Shown here in pieces: positions 23,257 to 34,900 of a stretch of DNA of 64,000 bases. This stretch comes from Mytilisepta virgata (lineage: Eukaryota; Mollusca; Bivalvia; Mytilida; Mytilidae). The stretch is taken from the NCBI GenBank assembly GCA_028015205.1, contig JAPWFG010000054.1, positions 124,001 to 188,000 of the forward strand, in the 5' to 3' direction. Every line of letters starts with the position of its first letter. Positions within the stretch are counted from its first letter, which is position 1. The translations under genes and the position numbers were made by a program. The notes beneath the pieces were generated by a model, which was not told where the DNA came from, did not search any database, and was given only the letters and a program-made list of their open reading frames with translations.

Positions 23257-23895
23257 ATGGGTGCCCCCATTAAACAAGCTTTTCTAAATTACCCATATGT
23301 AGAAAATACATACGCTCCTATGGCGCTCGCTATTAACTACACTGTGACAATCTTTTTTTTAGATATGGGTTCTGGTGTATCCAAAAGTACAGCCGTGGCG
23401 AATGCATTTCTTAATGAGATTTACGTAAAATGTGAAGGAGATCTCAATTTAAATTCCGAAGAATTGAGCAAATATTCCTTGGAAGTGAACAATACCGTTT
23501 TAGCATTCACAAAACAGAAAGTAAATGAAACGGATGTGAATTTGAAATCGAGTTATATGAAAATTAATCCCGGTAATGTTCAAGAATTTTATCCAAACTG
23601 TTCAAAACGAGTGTACCTGACGATCTTGTACCCGGATGAAAATAATTATTGGAAAATAATCTGCTGCATGTACGAAATACCAGAAAATCAGAATGTTGTT
23701 GTGATGCATTCTGGGAGTGTAAAAGTTACGAAAGCAAATTCTCATTGGGTCGATAAGGATGGATATAATCACAAAAATGACGTAAAGAAATTGTTAGACT
23801 ATCAGAAAGATGTAAAAGAACTCAAGGAACAACATCGGAAAGAAATCTCCGATTTACGAAAAAAGCACGGGGTTCCCAAAACTGCTCATACGTGA
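23257..23895 (+). CDS. unrecognised single-exon protein, 212 aa
   Basis: I do not recognise this protein. The frame is intact from an ATG in good context (ACAATATGG) to TGA. Composition is ordinary and protein-like: mixed hydrophobic and charged residues, six cysteines, no low complexity. Residues 23-36 (around LAINYTVTIFFLD) are hydrophobic but too short and too close to an acidic residue for a confident membrane segment. Residues 115-140 (KRVYLTILYPDE...YWKIICCMYEIP) look like beta strands, and residues 175-205 are a charged, heptad-like stretch (QKDVKELKEQHRKEISDLRKK) consistent with a short coiled coil. There is no signal peptide. No close AATAAA follows. It lies 700 bp beyond the foldback element and could be a lineage-specific gene, or one exon of a longer one. 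Confidence 0.6.
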   Translation: MGAPIKQAFLNYPYVENTYAPMALAINYTVTIFFLDMGSGVSKSTAVANAFLNEIYVKCEGDLNLNSEELSKYSLEVNNTVLAFTKQKVNETDVNLKSSYMKINPGNVQEFYPNCSKRVYLTILYPDENNYWKIICCMYEIPENQNVVVMHSGSVKVTKANSHWVDKDGYNHKNDVKKLLDYQKDVKELKEQHRKEISDLRKKHGVPKTAHT

Positions 23896-24689
23896 TTTAG
23901 AACAGATCTGAATTTGCCGTCATATACAAAATATCAGTATTATACTAAAATCAGAAATTTCATCTGTTAATTTATATTTTTCATATATTCTTCGTTTAAT
24001 CCTGTCGTCATGCAAAATTCTATTTCCTTTCTCCGTACAGTTCTGGTTTATGTTAAACGATAAGGCAAAAAACATATGTTGATTTATGTATTATATATGA
24101 GAAGCTATCCCATACAATACTGGAACATTTTAAAACAACAAGTCATTGTTTGAACTCGTCCGCTCGCCATTCGTCACGAACTTATAATCTGATTTTTCTG
24201 TTAGACAGTCCTGTTAAAAATCAAGTGCACAACACATTTTTATTGCTGTTTTTTCATATTGAATATGTACGTAGGGCTTCAACAATGAGCCTAAAGCTCG
24301 CACCTCACTGCAAGATCTAGACAGCTCTCGCATCGGTAGAAGATCGAAAATGTCTATTCTTCAGTGAAACACCGTTTTAATGTATTAGATGAAAAAGAGG
24401 AGGGAGTAATTCTTTAAATATTTTTATTATTTGAAACATTGATAAACAACAAAATGGATAACAGGAAAGGTCAACAATGACATACCAATCAATACAAGAA
24501 ACCCAACTGAAAGAACACCCGACAAAAAATAACATACAGGTGCACCACAAAGTACAAACATAAACACAACAGAGAATCAGGATAGTCTGACTTGGTACAG
24601 ACACTGAACATTGGTGGGGTTATACCGATTCTATTGGTACCTAGACATCCCCCTTACCTATCCTGACACTTCGGTGTATAAAACACACT
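23896..24689. other. gene-free stretch with a retroelement-tail-like segment
   Basis: No exon seen. About 24430-24600 read on the minus strand is T/G-rich with GGGTGTTC and TTGTTTATC phrases like other copies of the retroelement tail family. Confidence 0.35.
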
Positions 24690-24918
24690 ATAAAAACCAA
24701 TACAGTATTATTACCAACAAAACAGAGTTTTAATGAATATCAGTTTGGACGGCCAACTCAGTTCTAGAAAAGAAGATTTGTGTCTATACTTGACCTATAA
24801 AAACTAGACACTCAAAAACCAATCCAGTATGATTACCAACAAAACTGAGTTTTAATGAATATCAGTTTGGACGGCAAACTCAGTTATAGAAAAAAAAACT
24901 TGTGTCTACTGAACCTAT
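24690..24918 (+). repeat. two-copy tandem repeat, about 110 bp
   Basis: Both units contain CAAAAC(A/T)GAGTTTTAATG, AATATCAGTTTGGACGGC and CTTGTGTCTA. The second starts near 24796 and carries a few extra bases (CTAGACACTCA). Confidence 0.75.
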
Positions 24919-25658
24919 AACAACTAGACACTCATATTAATCATAAAACGTACAATTACATGTACGCATGGTCACGGAATATTAAATATGACATTATTAT
25001 CCTGGAGGGGTCGCTTTTGAATTATTTACAGTGCAGACCACCAGGACAGACAGAAATTCAAGCTTTATTGTTTGAACATTTTTTTTTAGTTTTTATCGTC
25101 ACTATGGTTATTTACGTTATCCACGATGTCGTTTTAACGAGATCATAAGTCGATTTAATAAACTAATTTTTTTTTTTCGCAGTGACGCTAAGACTTCCGC
25201 ATTTATATGTATTTATAGGAGTTCGTGCTGTTCATTGTTTTTAGTTTTCTGTGTTTATTTGTTGTGCTTGTGGTTGTTCGTTTTTCTTCCCGGGTTTCTG
25301 TCCAATGGATTACGTTTTTTGATTGCTCCTTAGGTATATTTGTCCCTTTTATATAGTGAAATAAACATTTAGTACAGCGCATCCGCAGGATATACATCAA
25401 ATCATTGTCTATAAAGGACACTGAAAATTTCCCCTTTATGAACAATACCTTTGTATAAAGGGCACCTGCTCATAAAAGGTACATTTCTTTGGTCCCATTG
25501 GTGCCAATTATACACAAATTTGATTGTATACAATATCGATTTAGATACACTTGTATAGTCATATTCAACAAAACTCTTTAAAGGCCTAAACTGTTGCCAA
25601 GCAGTCAACCCAAATCCAACAGGATCAAAACGGCGGAAAGCAAACTGAAAACCATCTT
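24919..25658. other. gene-free stretch
   Basis: No gene. About 25207-25345 (GGAGTTCGTGCTGTTCATTG, then GGTATATTTGTCCCTTTTA) reads as a plus-strand copy of the retroelement-tail family. Confidence 0.4.
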
Positions 25659-26172
25659 GCCTTTATAATACTGTTTTTAAGCGTTACAGTTTTAACAGGC
25701 AACCGAAACCTTTTTTTTCTTGCCTTTAACACCCCGTAAAAGCCTCCACTGCACATTTCAACAAAATGTGTTACACATACAGAAGAACTTTGTTATATAT
25801 ATTTGTGTGATTTGTTCTTTCTGTCATAAGATAAACGAATGAATGAAACAAATTGACGTTTTTGTTTGGGGTTTGGGGCGGGATGGGTGTGTTGGACTGG
25901 GTGCGTTTAGAAACAAGAGGCCTTTATAATACTGTTTTTAAGCGTTTCAGTTTAACAGGCAACCGAAATTTTTTTTCTTGCCTTTAAGACTCCGTAAAAA
26001 CCTCTACTGCACATTTCATCAAAATGTGTTACAGAAGAACTTTGTTATATATATTTGTGTGATTTGTTCCTTCTGTCATAAGATAAACGAATAAATGAAA
26101 AAACTGACGTTTTTGTTTTGGGGGCTGTGGCGGGATGGATATGTTGGACTGGGCGCGTTTAGAAACAAGAGG
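25659..26172 (+). repeat. tandem duplication, about 260 bp units
   Basis: GCCTTTATAATACTGTTTTT, TAACAGGCAACCGAAA, ACTGCACATTTCA, GAACTTTGTTATATATATTT and GTTTAGAAACAAGAGG appear in order in both 25659-25919 and 25920-26172. The units differ by small indels and substitutions, and both end with the same AACAAGAGGCC junction. Confidence 0.8.
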
Positions 26173-26933
26173 CCAGCAAGAGCCTGAATCACTCACCTGT
26201 TATCTTTTGTGTAGCAGTAGATCTTGCATCAATGATTATTTTTGCTATTTAATGTATACCGTCACAATTTTATCATTAATATGGAAAGCTAACATAAAGA
26301 ATCCTGAACCCAAATAGATATGGTTGTACGTACGGAAGTATTTTGTGTCTTGTTATCAGTCGTAAGGAAAATTTTAAGTAATCTTATCCTTTATTTCTCG
26401 TATACATGGGAAATATTAACGACGAAATTTCAAATTGGTAGGATATGGGGTATGACATACACATAATTTATGAAAAATCTGCAGTTTCTGCCTCAAATGT
26501 CTACAATCGTTATGTAACTGACATTTTAAGCCGAAATATTTACTGAGTTTTTCATCGGTTGCTATGGACATTTTGAATGGCATTGCATTGACTATCCATT
26601 TTGACTTGTACAGGTAAATTATAAGGTATTTAACCCAAATATATATAGTTGCTAGGGACTTTTTCATCGGTTGCTATGGAATTTTTCCAATGACCTTGAC
26701 CTTCGACTTTCCATTTTACTTGTACAGCTACCATTTAATTTATTTAAAGTGATGCCTTAAACATCTGTGACAATGTCAGACCATTGTTTTCTGTTTACAT
26801 GTTTACAATATAAACTTTATTCTAGATACCCTATGGATCATTCAGACTAAGTATGGCTGTAATTGATTCAGTGGTTTCAGAGGAGAAGATCTTTGAAAAA
26901 GTTTACGACGGACGGACGACGGACGCCAAGTGA
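26173..26933 (-). repeat. interspersed repeat that truncates the beta-tubulin gene
   Basis: Read on the minus strand from the tubulin break it begins TCACTTGGCGTCCGTCGTCC, then GTAAAC, TTTTTCAAAGATCTTC and TCCTCTGAAACC. The same order of phrases occurs on the plus strand at about 51519-51605, showing it is a dispersed family. Further in are a two-unit 112-bp tandem repeat (TTTTTCATCGGTTGCTATGG at about 26549 and 26661) and the segment 26331-26535, which recurs at 30488-30690. No coding frame. Confidence 0.75.
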
Positions 26934-28429
26934 TGGAGGAATGTCGCAAACGGCGGTTTTAACATTATGAGGGATCCACTCTACAAAATAAGAGGTATTC
27001 TTATTTTGAACGTTTAACATTTGCTCGTCAACCTCTTTCATTGAGATATGACCGCGGAAGATTGTCGCTACAGTCAAATATCTTCCATGTCTCGGATCAC
27101 ATGCCGCCATCATATTTTTTGGGTCAAACATCTGCTGAGTCAGTTCTTTAACGGATACGGCTCTGTATTCTTGACATGCGCGAGAAGTCAATGGAGCATA
27201 CCCAGGTATGAAAAAATGTAAACGCGGAAACGGAACCATATTTACAGCAAGTTTACGCAAATCGGCGTTTAATTGCCCGGGAAAGCGTAAGCAAGTGGTT
27301 ACACCAGACATTGTCAAACATACTAAATGATTCAAATCTCCATAAGTAGGATTTTTCAGTTTTAGCGTGTTGAAACATATATCGTAGAGAGCCTCGTTGT
27401 CGATACAGAACGTCTCGTCTGTGTTTTCCACCAGCTGATGTACAGATAGTGTTGAGTTGTACGGTTCTACGACTGTATCCGAAACCTGAAAATATATTTT
27501 TAAAAAATCGAATATCAGCAATATTAACATATATCGACGGAACGAGAAATACCGTCAAATTGAGAGTAAACCTTTTGTTTTGTGCCGCCCGTAATTCCCC
27601 ACATGGAGTAAATCGCAATTCTATATTAAAAAAAATGGAAATTTATTTAACAAATATTTCACAAGACAAGAATATAATGGAAAGAAATTTGAAACAAATC
27701 TAAAAATTGTACCAAAAATTAACCAGTTGTACAATAGAGTTTCAAATGATAACTGTGTCCATATGTTGATATCAGATATACCGGACACGTAAAATCGCCG
27801 TTGGCCTTTTCTATATTCAACTACCAAACCTTATGATAATTTTCAGCTTTTCCACTACATGTTGTAGTAATATACATATCTAAAAATGTTGAAAATGTTT
27901 AATATACCTTTGGCGATGGAACAACGGAAAACGTATTCACGATTCTGTCCGGGTACTCCTCTCTGATTTTAGAGATTATTAATGTCCCCATACCGGATCC
28001 CGTTCCGCCACCTAAAGAGTGACATAGTTGAAATCCTTGTAAACATTCACAAGATTCAGCTTCTTTTCTAATTACATCCATTACATTATCAACAAGTTCT
28101 GCTCCCTCTGTATAATGCCCTTTTGCCCAATTATTTCCGGCTCCGGCATACCCAGCTACAAAATTGTCTGGTCGGAACAATTTTCCATACGCACCGGCTC
28201 TTGCGGAGTCAAGTGTTCCTGGTTCCAAATCTACCAGTATCGATCTAGGAACATAATTTCTCCTTGAGCCTTCTTTATAATAAACATCAATTCGCTCTAA
28301 TTGCAAATGCGAATCTCCAACATAGTTCCCAGTATCGTCTATTCCGTGCTCACCGGATATCATTTCCCAGAATATAGTTCCGATCTGATTTCCACATTGC
28401 CCAACTTGTAAATGCACAATTTCCCTCAT
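26877..28429 (-). pseudogene. beta-tubulin, two exons, 3'-truncated after codon 358
   Basis: Exon 1 is 28429-27908 (codons 1-174) and exon 2 starts at 27485, with GT donor and CAG acceptor intact and phase 0. The product starts with MREI, the tetrapeptide used in tubulin mRNA autoregulation, and has QCGNQIG at the nucleotide site, the GGGTGSGMG loop (near 140-148), VVPSPK at the intron, and [20 protein letters not shown]. It follows the beta-tubulin pattern to CDIPP (354-358). The next codon, 26933, is repeat DNA, giving 18 unrelated residues and a stop at 26877. The normal ~445 aa protein would continue through helices H11-H12 and the acidic tail; that part is absent downstream. A GTP-binding core without its motor-facing surface should not form normal microtubules. 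The upstream 358 codons have no stop or frameshift, so truncation may be recent. It also departs from conserved isotypes ([11 protein letters not shown] for FVFGQSGAGNN). Confidence 0.9.
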
Positions 28430-29349
28430 TTTTATAAGTTTACTATAAAACTGCTAATGATGCTATTTTTCTTCCTTTTCTATTTTAAAGTGCAGAAATA
28501 ATCAAAGCAAGTGCACGTGCAAGAATTAAGATGTTCAACAAAAATCTGTCATTTTTTTTCATGAATCACTTTCATTCGTCTGCTGTGCCAGATGTAAACT
28601 GTCTGTGGTAATTATCTGAACTTCTCTATTAATCCTCGTCAACTGATGAATGCGTTACAAAAATGACAACGATGATTCACATAATTTATGCGATGTTAGC
28701 TACAGATAAAATATTACGACATGTAACCGAAATTTGTACAACCCTTGTTGCTGGACACACGAATAAATATATACATACGGGATTGTATTTGTTACGCTTA
28801 ATTTTCAAAAAATATTGAAGAAAAATTATGTTAAGGGAGTAGTGTAGTAATTGATTTGCATAATCCAGTAGTCTGGTATAAACCTACATTTACCCACATA
28901 TATAACTGGTTGCTCGACATAAAAATACCAGTTTAAAAATAGTGAAATACTCTGATGTTTTAAAATAGCACTACTGAAGATTCTACACAACGAGTTTGGT
29001 TACTTCCTATATATTTGTGTACCACTGGATTGGGTTTATGTCTCCATACATATACTTTTCTGCCATTGGACTAGGTTTATGATCTCCATACTACGGTTTT
29101 GGCATTTCCTATATTCATGATGGTGTCACTGGGTTGGATCTACTTTCATAACTCTAAATATATGATCAGATACATGTTTTATGAAAAGTTACCATTAAAT
29201 ATGCAAATGTTGTTATTTTTTATGGCTGTTTCCTATACATGGTATTTGCAAAGTAATACTGTCATTCAAGTAAGTTTCTCCACCGTTTGTGTGGTCGATT
29301 TTATGGGATTATAAGTAACTTAAAGTCACTGTTACAGATATACGGATAT
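28430..29349. other. upstream region of the beta-tubulin gene, otherwise gene-free
   Basis: The minus-strand leader before the ATG is A/T-rich (ACTTATAAAAATGAGG). I see no firm TATA box or other promoter signature. The 71-codon frame at 29099-29314 lacks support. Confidence 0.4.
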
Positions 29350-29537
29350 AATAAAATAACAATCCAAAGATACTTATATTAGATATATATTAAATTTATA
29401 CTATGCTGTATACGACGCATTCCAAGGAGTTACCTCTCATCAGCAGCATTAAAACCGAAACATCTGGAAGACCAATAACCAAACTTATTTTAAACAAGAA
29501 GTACTCATAACCAAAAATACCGAAATGGGAAGCCAAA
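29350..29537 (+). repeat. dispersed repeat, copy 2 (pair with 15998-16175)
   Basis: Same strand and order of phrases as copy 1 (TATGCTGTATACGACGCATT, TACCTCTCATCAGCAGC, TTAAAACCGAAA, CAAGAAGTACTCATAA). Confidence 0.75.
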
Positions 29538-30487
29538 TTTCAGCTAAGGAGATCTACCATGTGCCATACAAGGAATGAACCCTTAGTATTTCTATTATTT
29601 TTGAATTTTGCTAAATACTGGAAATTTCTAATACTATATGAAAGTGTGTCATAAAACATTTTATGACAGAAATATATGAAATGGTAACATTTTCTGTGTG
29701 TAAATATGTCATTGACGTAATATTCAAACTCCTCGTTACTTTCTGAATGTAATTTTATGTGTTCTATACAAAATGTATATATCGGCAAAAGAATACCAAA
29801 GCGACAAAACAATAGGAAAAGTCCGTAAATTCGAAATCCAAGGAGGACATGAATGGAACACAACAAACAAACGCCACAATGATACATGTATCACTAAAGG
29901 AATAAAAAAACATATAATAAATTAAACCAAAAAAAAAAAAAAAAAGAAAAAAAAAGAACAAGACAGTACAGAAACTAAAGCACTAGAAATGGGAACTCCC
30001 ACTAAAACCAGGAGTGCCATCAGGGCCCAGTTGTTCAAAAGTTGATCACTTTTTTCACTTTCCATTATTTCGATTGTTAAGTAATATTTCTGTACAAAAT
30101 TTCGCATAGACACACAAAGTCATAGGATTAACCCATCAGAAAATTTTCAGTCATTAGGCATAACCAAAAGAAGCGAAAATTTGAATCTGGAAATTGTTGT
30201 TAACTTTTGAACAACTGGACCCAGGTGCTCTTGAATGGTAAGCATGTCCTGCTCCTTTATTGACACCCGTCACCTTGCAAGCGGTTATAAAGTTATTTCC
30301 CCAAACCTTTCAATAAACTCCCGATTGAAATATTTTTTCAAGTATACGATAATCAAGGCTGATTTTTATTTACCTCCGGCAGATATGTATGTATACACAT
30401 CTGTCTAGGGTAAAAAGAAACCAACACGTTAAATAATTATCGTATACTAACATCTGTATGAAACTAAAACAACATTATTATCTCTTT
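29538..30487. other. gene-free stretch with minus-strand retroelement-tail-like DNA
   Basis: About 29790-30030 on the minus strand resembles the tail family, with a T-rich run. 30220-30290 (AGGTGCTCTTGAATGGTAAG, CATGTCCTGCTCC, ACCCGTCACC) continues it. Similar phrases occur at 12139-12190, 38850-38890 and 56480-56500. Confidence 0.4.
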
Positions 30488-30690
30488 ACGGAAGTATTTT
30501 GTGTCTTGTTATCAGTCGTGAGGAAACATTTAAGTAATCTTATCCTTTATTGCTCGTATACTTGGCAAATATTAACGACGAAATTTGAAATTAGTAGGAT
30601 ATGGGGTATGACACAAACATAATTTATGAAAAATCTGCAGTTTCCGCTCAAATTTCTACAATCGTTATTTAAATGATTTTTTAAAGCCTA
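30488..30690 (+). repeat. dispersed repeat, second copy of 26331-26535
   Basis: GGAAGTATTTTGTGTCTTGT, TAATCTTATCCTTTATT, ATATTAACGACGAAATTT and GGATATGGGGTATGACA occur in both copies with the same spacing. Confidence 0.78.
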
Positions 30691-31947
30691 AATATTTCAC
30701 AAAGTTTTTGAATCCTTAATATTTACTGAGTTTTTGAAGTTTAAATGTTTGGTTAAAAATTTTGAGTATTTTTGCAAACAATTCCGATATAAATTTGTTT
30801 GTCTAATACAGCTTGTTATTTAGTGACTTTAAATTTTGTCCACAGTAGCTGGTAATTTACCATTTACCTAAATGTAACTGTAGTCTGCTCAGAATTTTTT
30901 GTTTAATGAACAACTTATATTATTTTTCTTTTATTTTCATTATTATTTATTAAAAATCCTATATAGTCCAAATGCAATGCCGGGAAGTCTTGGAATGTCT
31001 CAGAATCAATGCGGCACCATAGCATGCGGGAAGCCAGACTTATTTAATGTCTTCTCCTTCTCAAGGACTAGTATTATAATTTTTCACTGCTCCTTTCCTT
31101 TCCACGGTAGAGTACCGACACTGAAGATGCTAAAAATAGAAGAAAGGGCAAACGTTCACATTAAGATTTAAGCGAAATAGCCAAATGTGCTGAAAACTAA
31201 ACAAACAAAGAAAACCATTATTATAGTAAAAGTTTGTATTGACAAATCAAACATTTTAATATAACACTTGTTAAAAATATTTCTGCCAGAAAAAATCTTG
31301 AAAACGTTTTGGTGATGTGACATATGATTGACACTGCACTGAGCACTTCCTCGGCAATGAAGTCTCAAATTGTTCTTATTGAAAATAGATATAGTTTGTG
31401 GTTTTTATTTCATGATAAAAGTTCAATAAAATTGTAAACAAAAATTTTGACCTTAAAATAAATTGATAGTACTTTACTCGAAAAGATAATCTTTAAACAA
31501 TTGATATGGTCTCTAGAGTACATGGTGTTAATCTCTAAACACCTGCCGCTGTACTTCTATACTTTACCGTAAATGTTCAAATTAATCATGGCATTTTTAT
31601 TTGTGAATAACTATACTCGAGAATTTTAACTCACACTGTCTTTTGATGAATTTTAATTTTTGATGTCATTATGTAATTTTGACGTTATTTTAAATTGTTT
31701 TCAATGTTTAAACATTGACATAATATTTTGGCTGTGGTTTATTCATATATTCAACAAATACCAAATACGGTAATTTTGGTCATTCAGATACACACACACT
31801 TTCACGCCTACAGTCGTCAGTCTGAAGATACCCTGAGTTCTGATAGCAAGGTTGAAAGTGCAACTGTTTGAGAAAAAAATCAGGACTGGGAATAGATTTG
31901 TGAATGGATTACAGATTTGGAACGGTTAAACACAAACGGAACCAGGC
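30691..31947. other. gene-free stretch and 5' flank of the membrane-protein gene
   Basis: 31171-31204 (GCGAAATAGCCAAATGTGCT, then AAACTAAACAAACAAAG) is the 3' tail of the SINE family in plus orientation, without its body. The 31800-31947 part is probably the 5' UTR of the following gene. No other feature is seen. Confidence 0.45.
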
Positions 31948-34900
31948 ATGCTGTTATTAATTCTAGGTGTGTGCTTAATACTACCAGTTACAGTCAGCAT
32001 TGGTAAGTTTCTGAAAGTTACAATAAATTTCAAACCAACTAAGACGGAGACGGCTTATCATAGATGCATTTACTTTTATTCGAAAACAATTACTGATTCC
32101 AATCTTATTTCATTTTTTATATTGCCATATCTTTATAAAAAAAAACAGAAAGGCTAGGCTATATATAACCAAGAGGAGCCATTCAAATGTTCTAGTAATA
32201 AAATTGACGTTGAAAGACGTAAATCATCCAAGGGACCCAATAGCTGCACGCGCGATGAAGGCGCAGCTAGGGGAGTGGCCGTGGAGGTGGATATCAAATA
32301 ATGTCACGGGTTTTAACTAGGATATGAGATTTTAAGTCGCAATCTTTGAAAATCTTTCATTTTCTATATTGACCTTTAGATCAGCATTTATTTTAATATA
32401 AAACAAAGGCAGATGAAAAGTGGAAAAAAAAATCGAAATACTGACATTTGACGTAACGATGTTTCCGTTTACTGACAGCCAGTCCGAAGTATGAAATGCA
32501 CTTATCATGACGAAAATTTTCTCATACAGATAGAAAGTTTGAAAAAACTTTGTCCAACATTTTTTTCTGATTTATTTCACCACAGATCAGGGCGGAGGTG
32601 GGAGTGAAGTGTTTAGACACATTTGGCAACAGAATGTCCACAATATGAACCAGATGATGGGTGCGGGCACCTTCACGCCCTGCAAAATTAAATATACTGG
32701 TCCTAGCAGCCAATTGGACTATGGAAATCAGTTCGGAAACTTTAAACCTGGTACTGTTGTTGGTAAAAGATCAGTGGTTGAAATACCAGGTAAACATTTA
32801 ACGATACATTTGTTATACATTCACATGGCTCTGAAGAGGTCTTGAAAAATAAGTTCCAATTTCAGTGGTGCACTTGAGTTTACTGGCGAACAGTAAACGT
32901 ATGCGCAATAGTGCAAAGTTCAAATCGTAAATTTTAAAAATACAATTTAATCATATCCATTCTTTCGCATGCAAGTGTTTTAAATCCTGGAATAAACTTA
33001 ATTGACCTTTGATGCCATCAATTGCAGAATACATTTACCTTGAGGAGTTTAACCTCCCGAAGTGAAAAATAAGATATTTAAATCAAATTTAGCTTTAGTG
33101 TTCATCTTATTATATTCCGGAAAGAGTCAAGGACAGTTTTAATTGGGTTAAAATATGTTAAAAGTGATAATGTTTTCATTTTTATACGCCCGTCAAAAAC
33201 TTGATAACAACTTATCCAAATTTCATGAAACTTAACATAGTTTTTTCTTATGATGGTCAAACGATCTGTATAATTTTATGGTGAAAATAAGATTAAAACT
33301 TTTTGAATTACGGGACTTTGTAACTAAAACAGGAGTGTGTTTTTTTCACATGTCGCATCGTATCTCAAAAAACGATTAATGATGATTGCTTAAATTTTTA
33401 CACACTTCTTAGCTATATTAATCTAAAGATCTGTAATGATTGTGATGATTCAAGATTTTATTTTAGAGTTGTGTTTTTTGTAAAAAAAAAAAAGGGTGGG
33501 GGGGGGGGGGGTTTCACATGTCGCGCCGTATCTCAGTAACTATTTATGATTATTGCATAAAACTTCACACACTTGTTAGTTATATTAATTTGAAGATCTG
33601 TATACTTTTTCGTGATGATTCTTTTATATACATAGAAAGTTGACATCCAAAATTTTCGTTGCTTAAATCTTTGCTCTCTTGATCAGAATTATTGCTTTTT
33701 TCTGTCTCTTATATAAACTTCCTATTGCGCAGGATTAAGGAATGAGTCAGGATATACTTAGCATGGCTTTCTGTACAACCCCTGTGTTATTTCAAAAACA
33801 TTTATTAGTTTCTTAAAATGCAATGCCAAGCAAAAATTAACAAAAAGGGGCGCAAAGGGGATGAAAACCAACGTCTTTTAAAAAATGTGGAATGGGTGAA
33901 CAGCAAAGTAACTTAGATGAAATTACACAATTCTATTTTCAATTAGATTTTCACTAGTTTTACCTGCCATTAATCAGATTAAAACATGATTATATATGTA
34001 TTGTATTTTTTAAAACAGAAAATTGTCCATGTCCTGCCGTGGATGCTAAGGGATGTCCAACTTGTACATGCGAAAAACCAGGTATATATGTTTTAATAGA
34101 AATTCCTGATTAACGAGGGTCTGGATAGGGGTGTCAAAGATTAATAGGTTCTCACACGAGTTCAAAATGAAGACTGAGAAATCGAGATTTTAAAATTGAT
34201 GTCTTTCCCGAGTGGAGCTCAGCGGAACGAGAGCAAAGACGCTGATCGATGAAGTTTAAAAAAGAGTTGAAGATTTTCCAGTTCTTCATTTTTGAACTAG
34301 TGTAAGTACCTATTTCTTCGTAAAAAAACTGGTTTTAGGCCTCCCACACCCATGTGTTTTCAGTATGAACAACCGAAAAGGTATAGTAAAAGTCACAATA
34401 AACGAATGTATTAAGGATTCTCATTGGACGTCATACCGAGTGAAGACGAGGGCACGTGACCTCGTCTTCACTCGGTCGTCTCAACTCAAAAACGGCCATT
34501 TACGGAAGAATATCAATACTAGGTTTTTTCAACACAATGTTCTTTACTCTGTAAAGATATTATTTTCTGTAATCCTTATTTTGCCTATACATCTTTTAAT
34601 CCAGTTTTTAAAATATTTTTTTCAGTATACCTTAGAACACAATTATTCTATATTCTTTATTTTCTGTTCTATTTTCATTAATTTTCCACATTAATAATAA
34701 AAAAATATCAAAAATTTAGACCAATACAGTTTAGCATAAAATATTATTTATCACCAAGTTAATACCTTGAACTGCCTTCATTTCAAAGCGAGTATTCCAG
34801 GTAAAGTATGCTTTCTGACTGACCTCAGTGACTAGTTTGTTGTTGTGCAAAGTCTTCCCCTGCAGCGCGCTTTGGAAGACATTTCGGGGAAATAGTTACC

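Noticed and set aside
26416..26667. 83-codon minus-strand frame as the missing tubulin C-terminus
   Set aside because: It lies wholly in a repeat duplicated at 30488 and shows none of the conserved tubulin H11-H12 residues.
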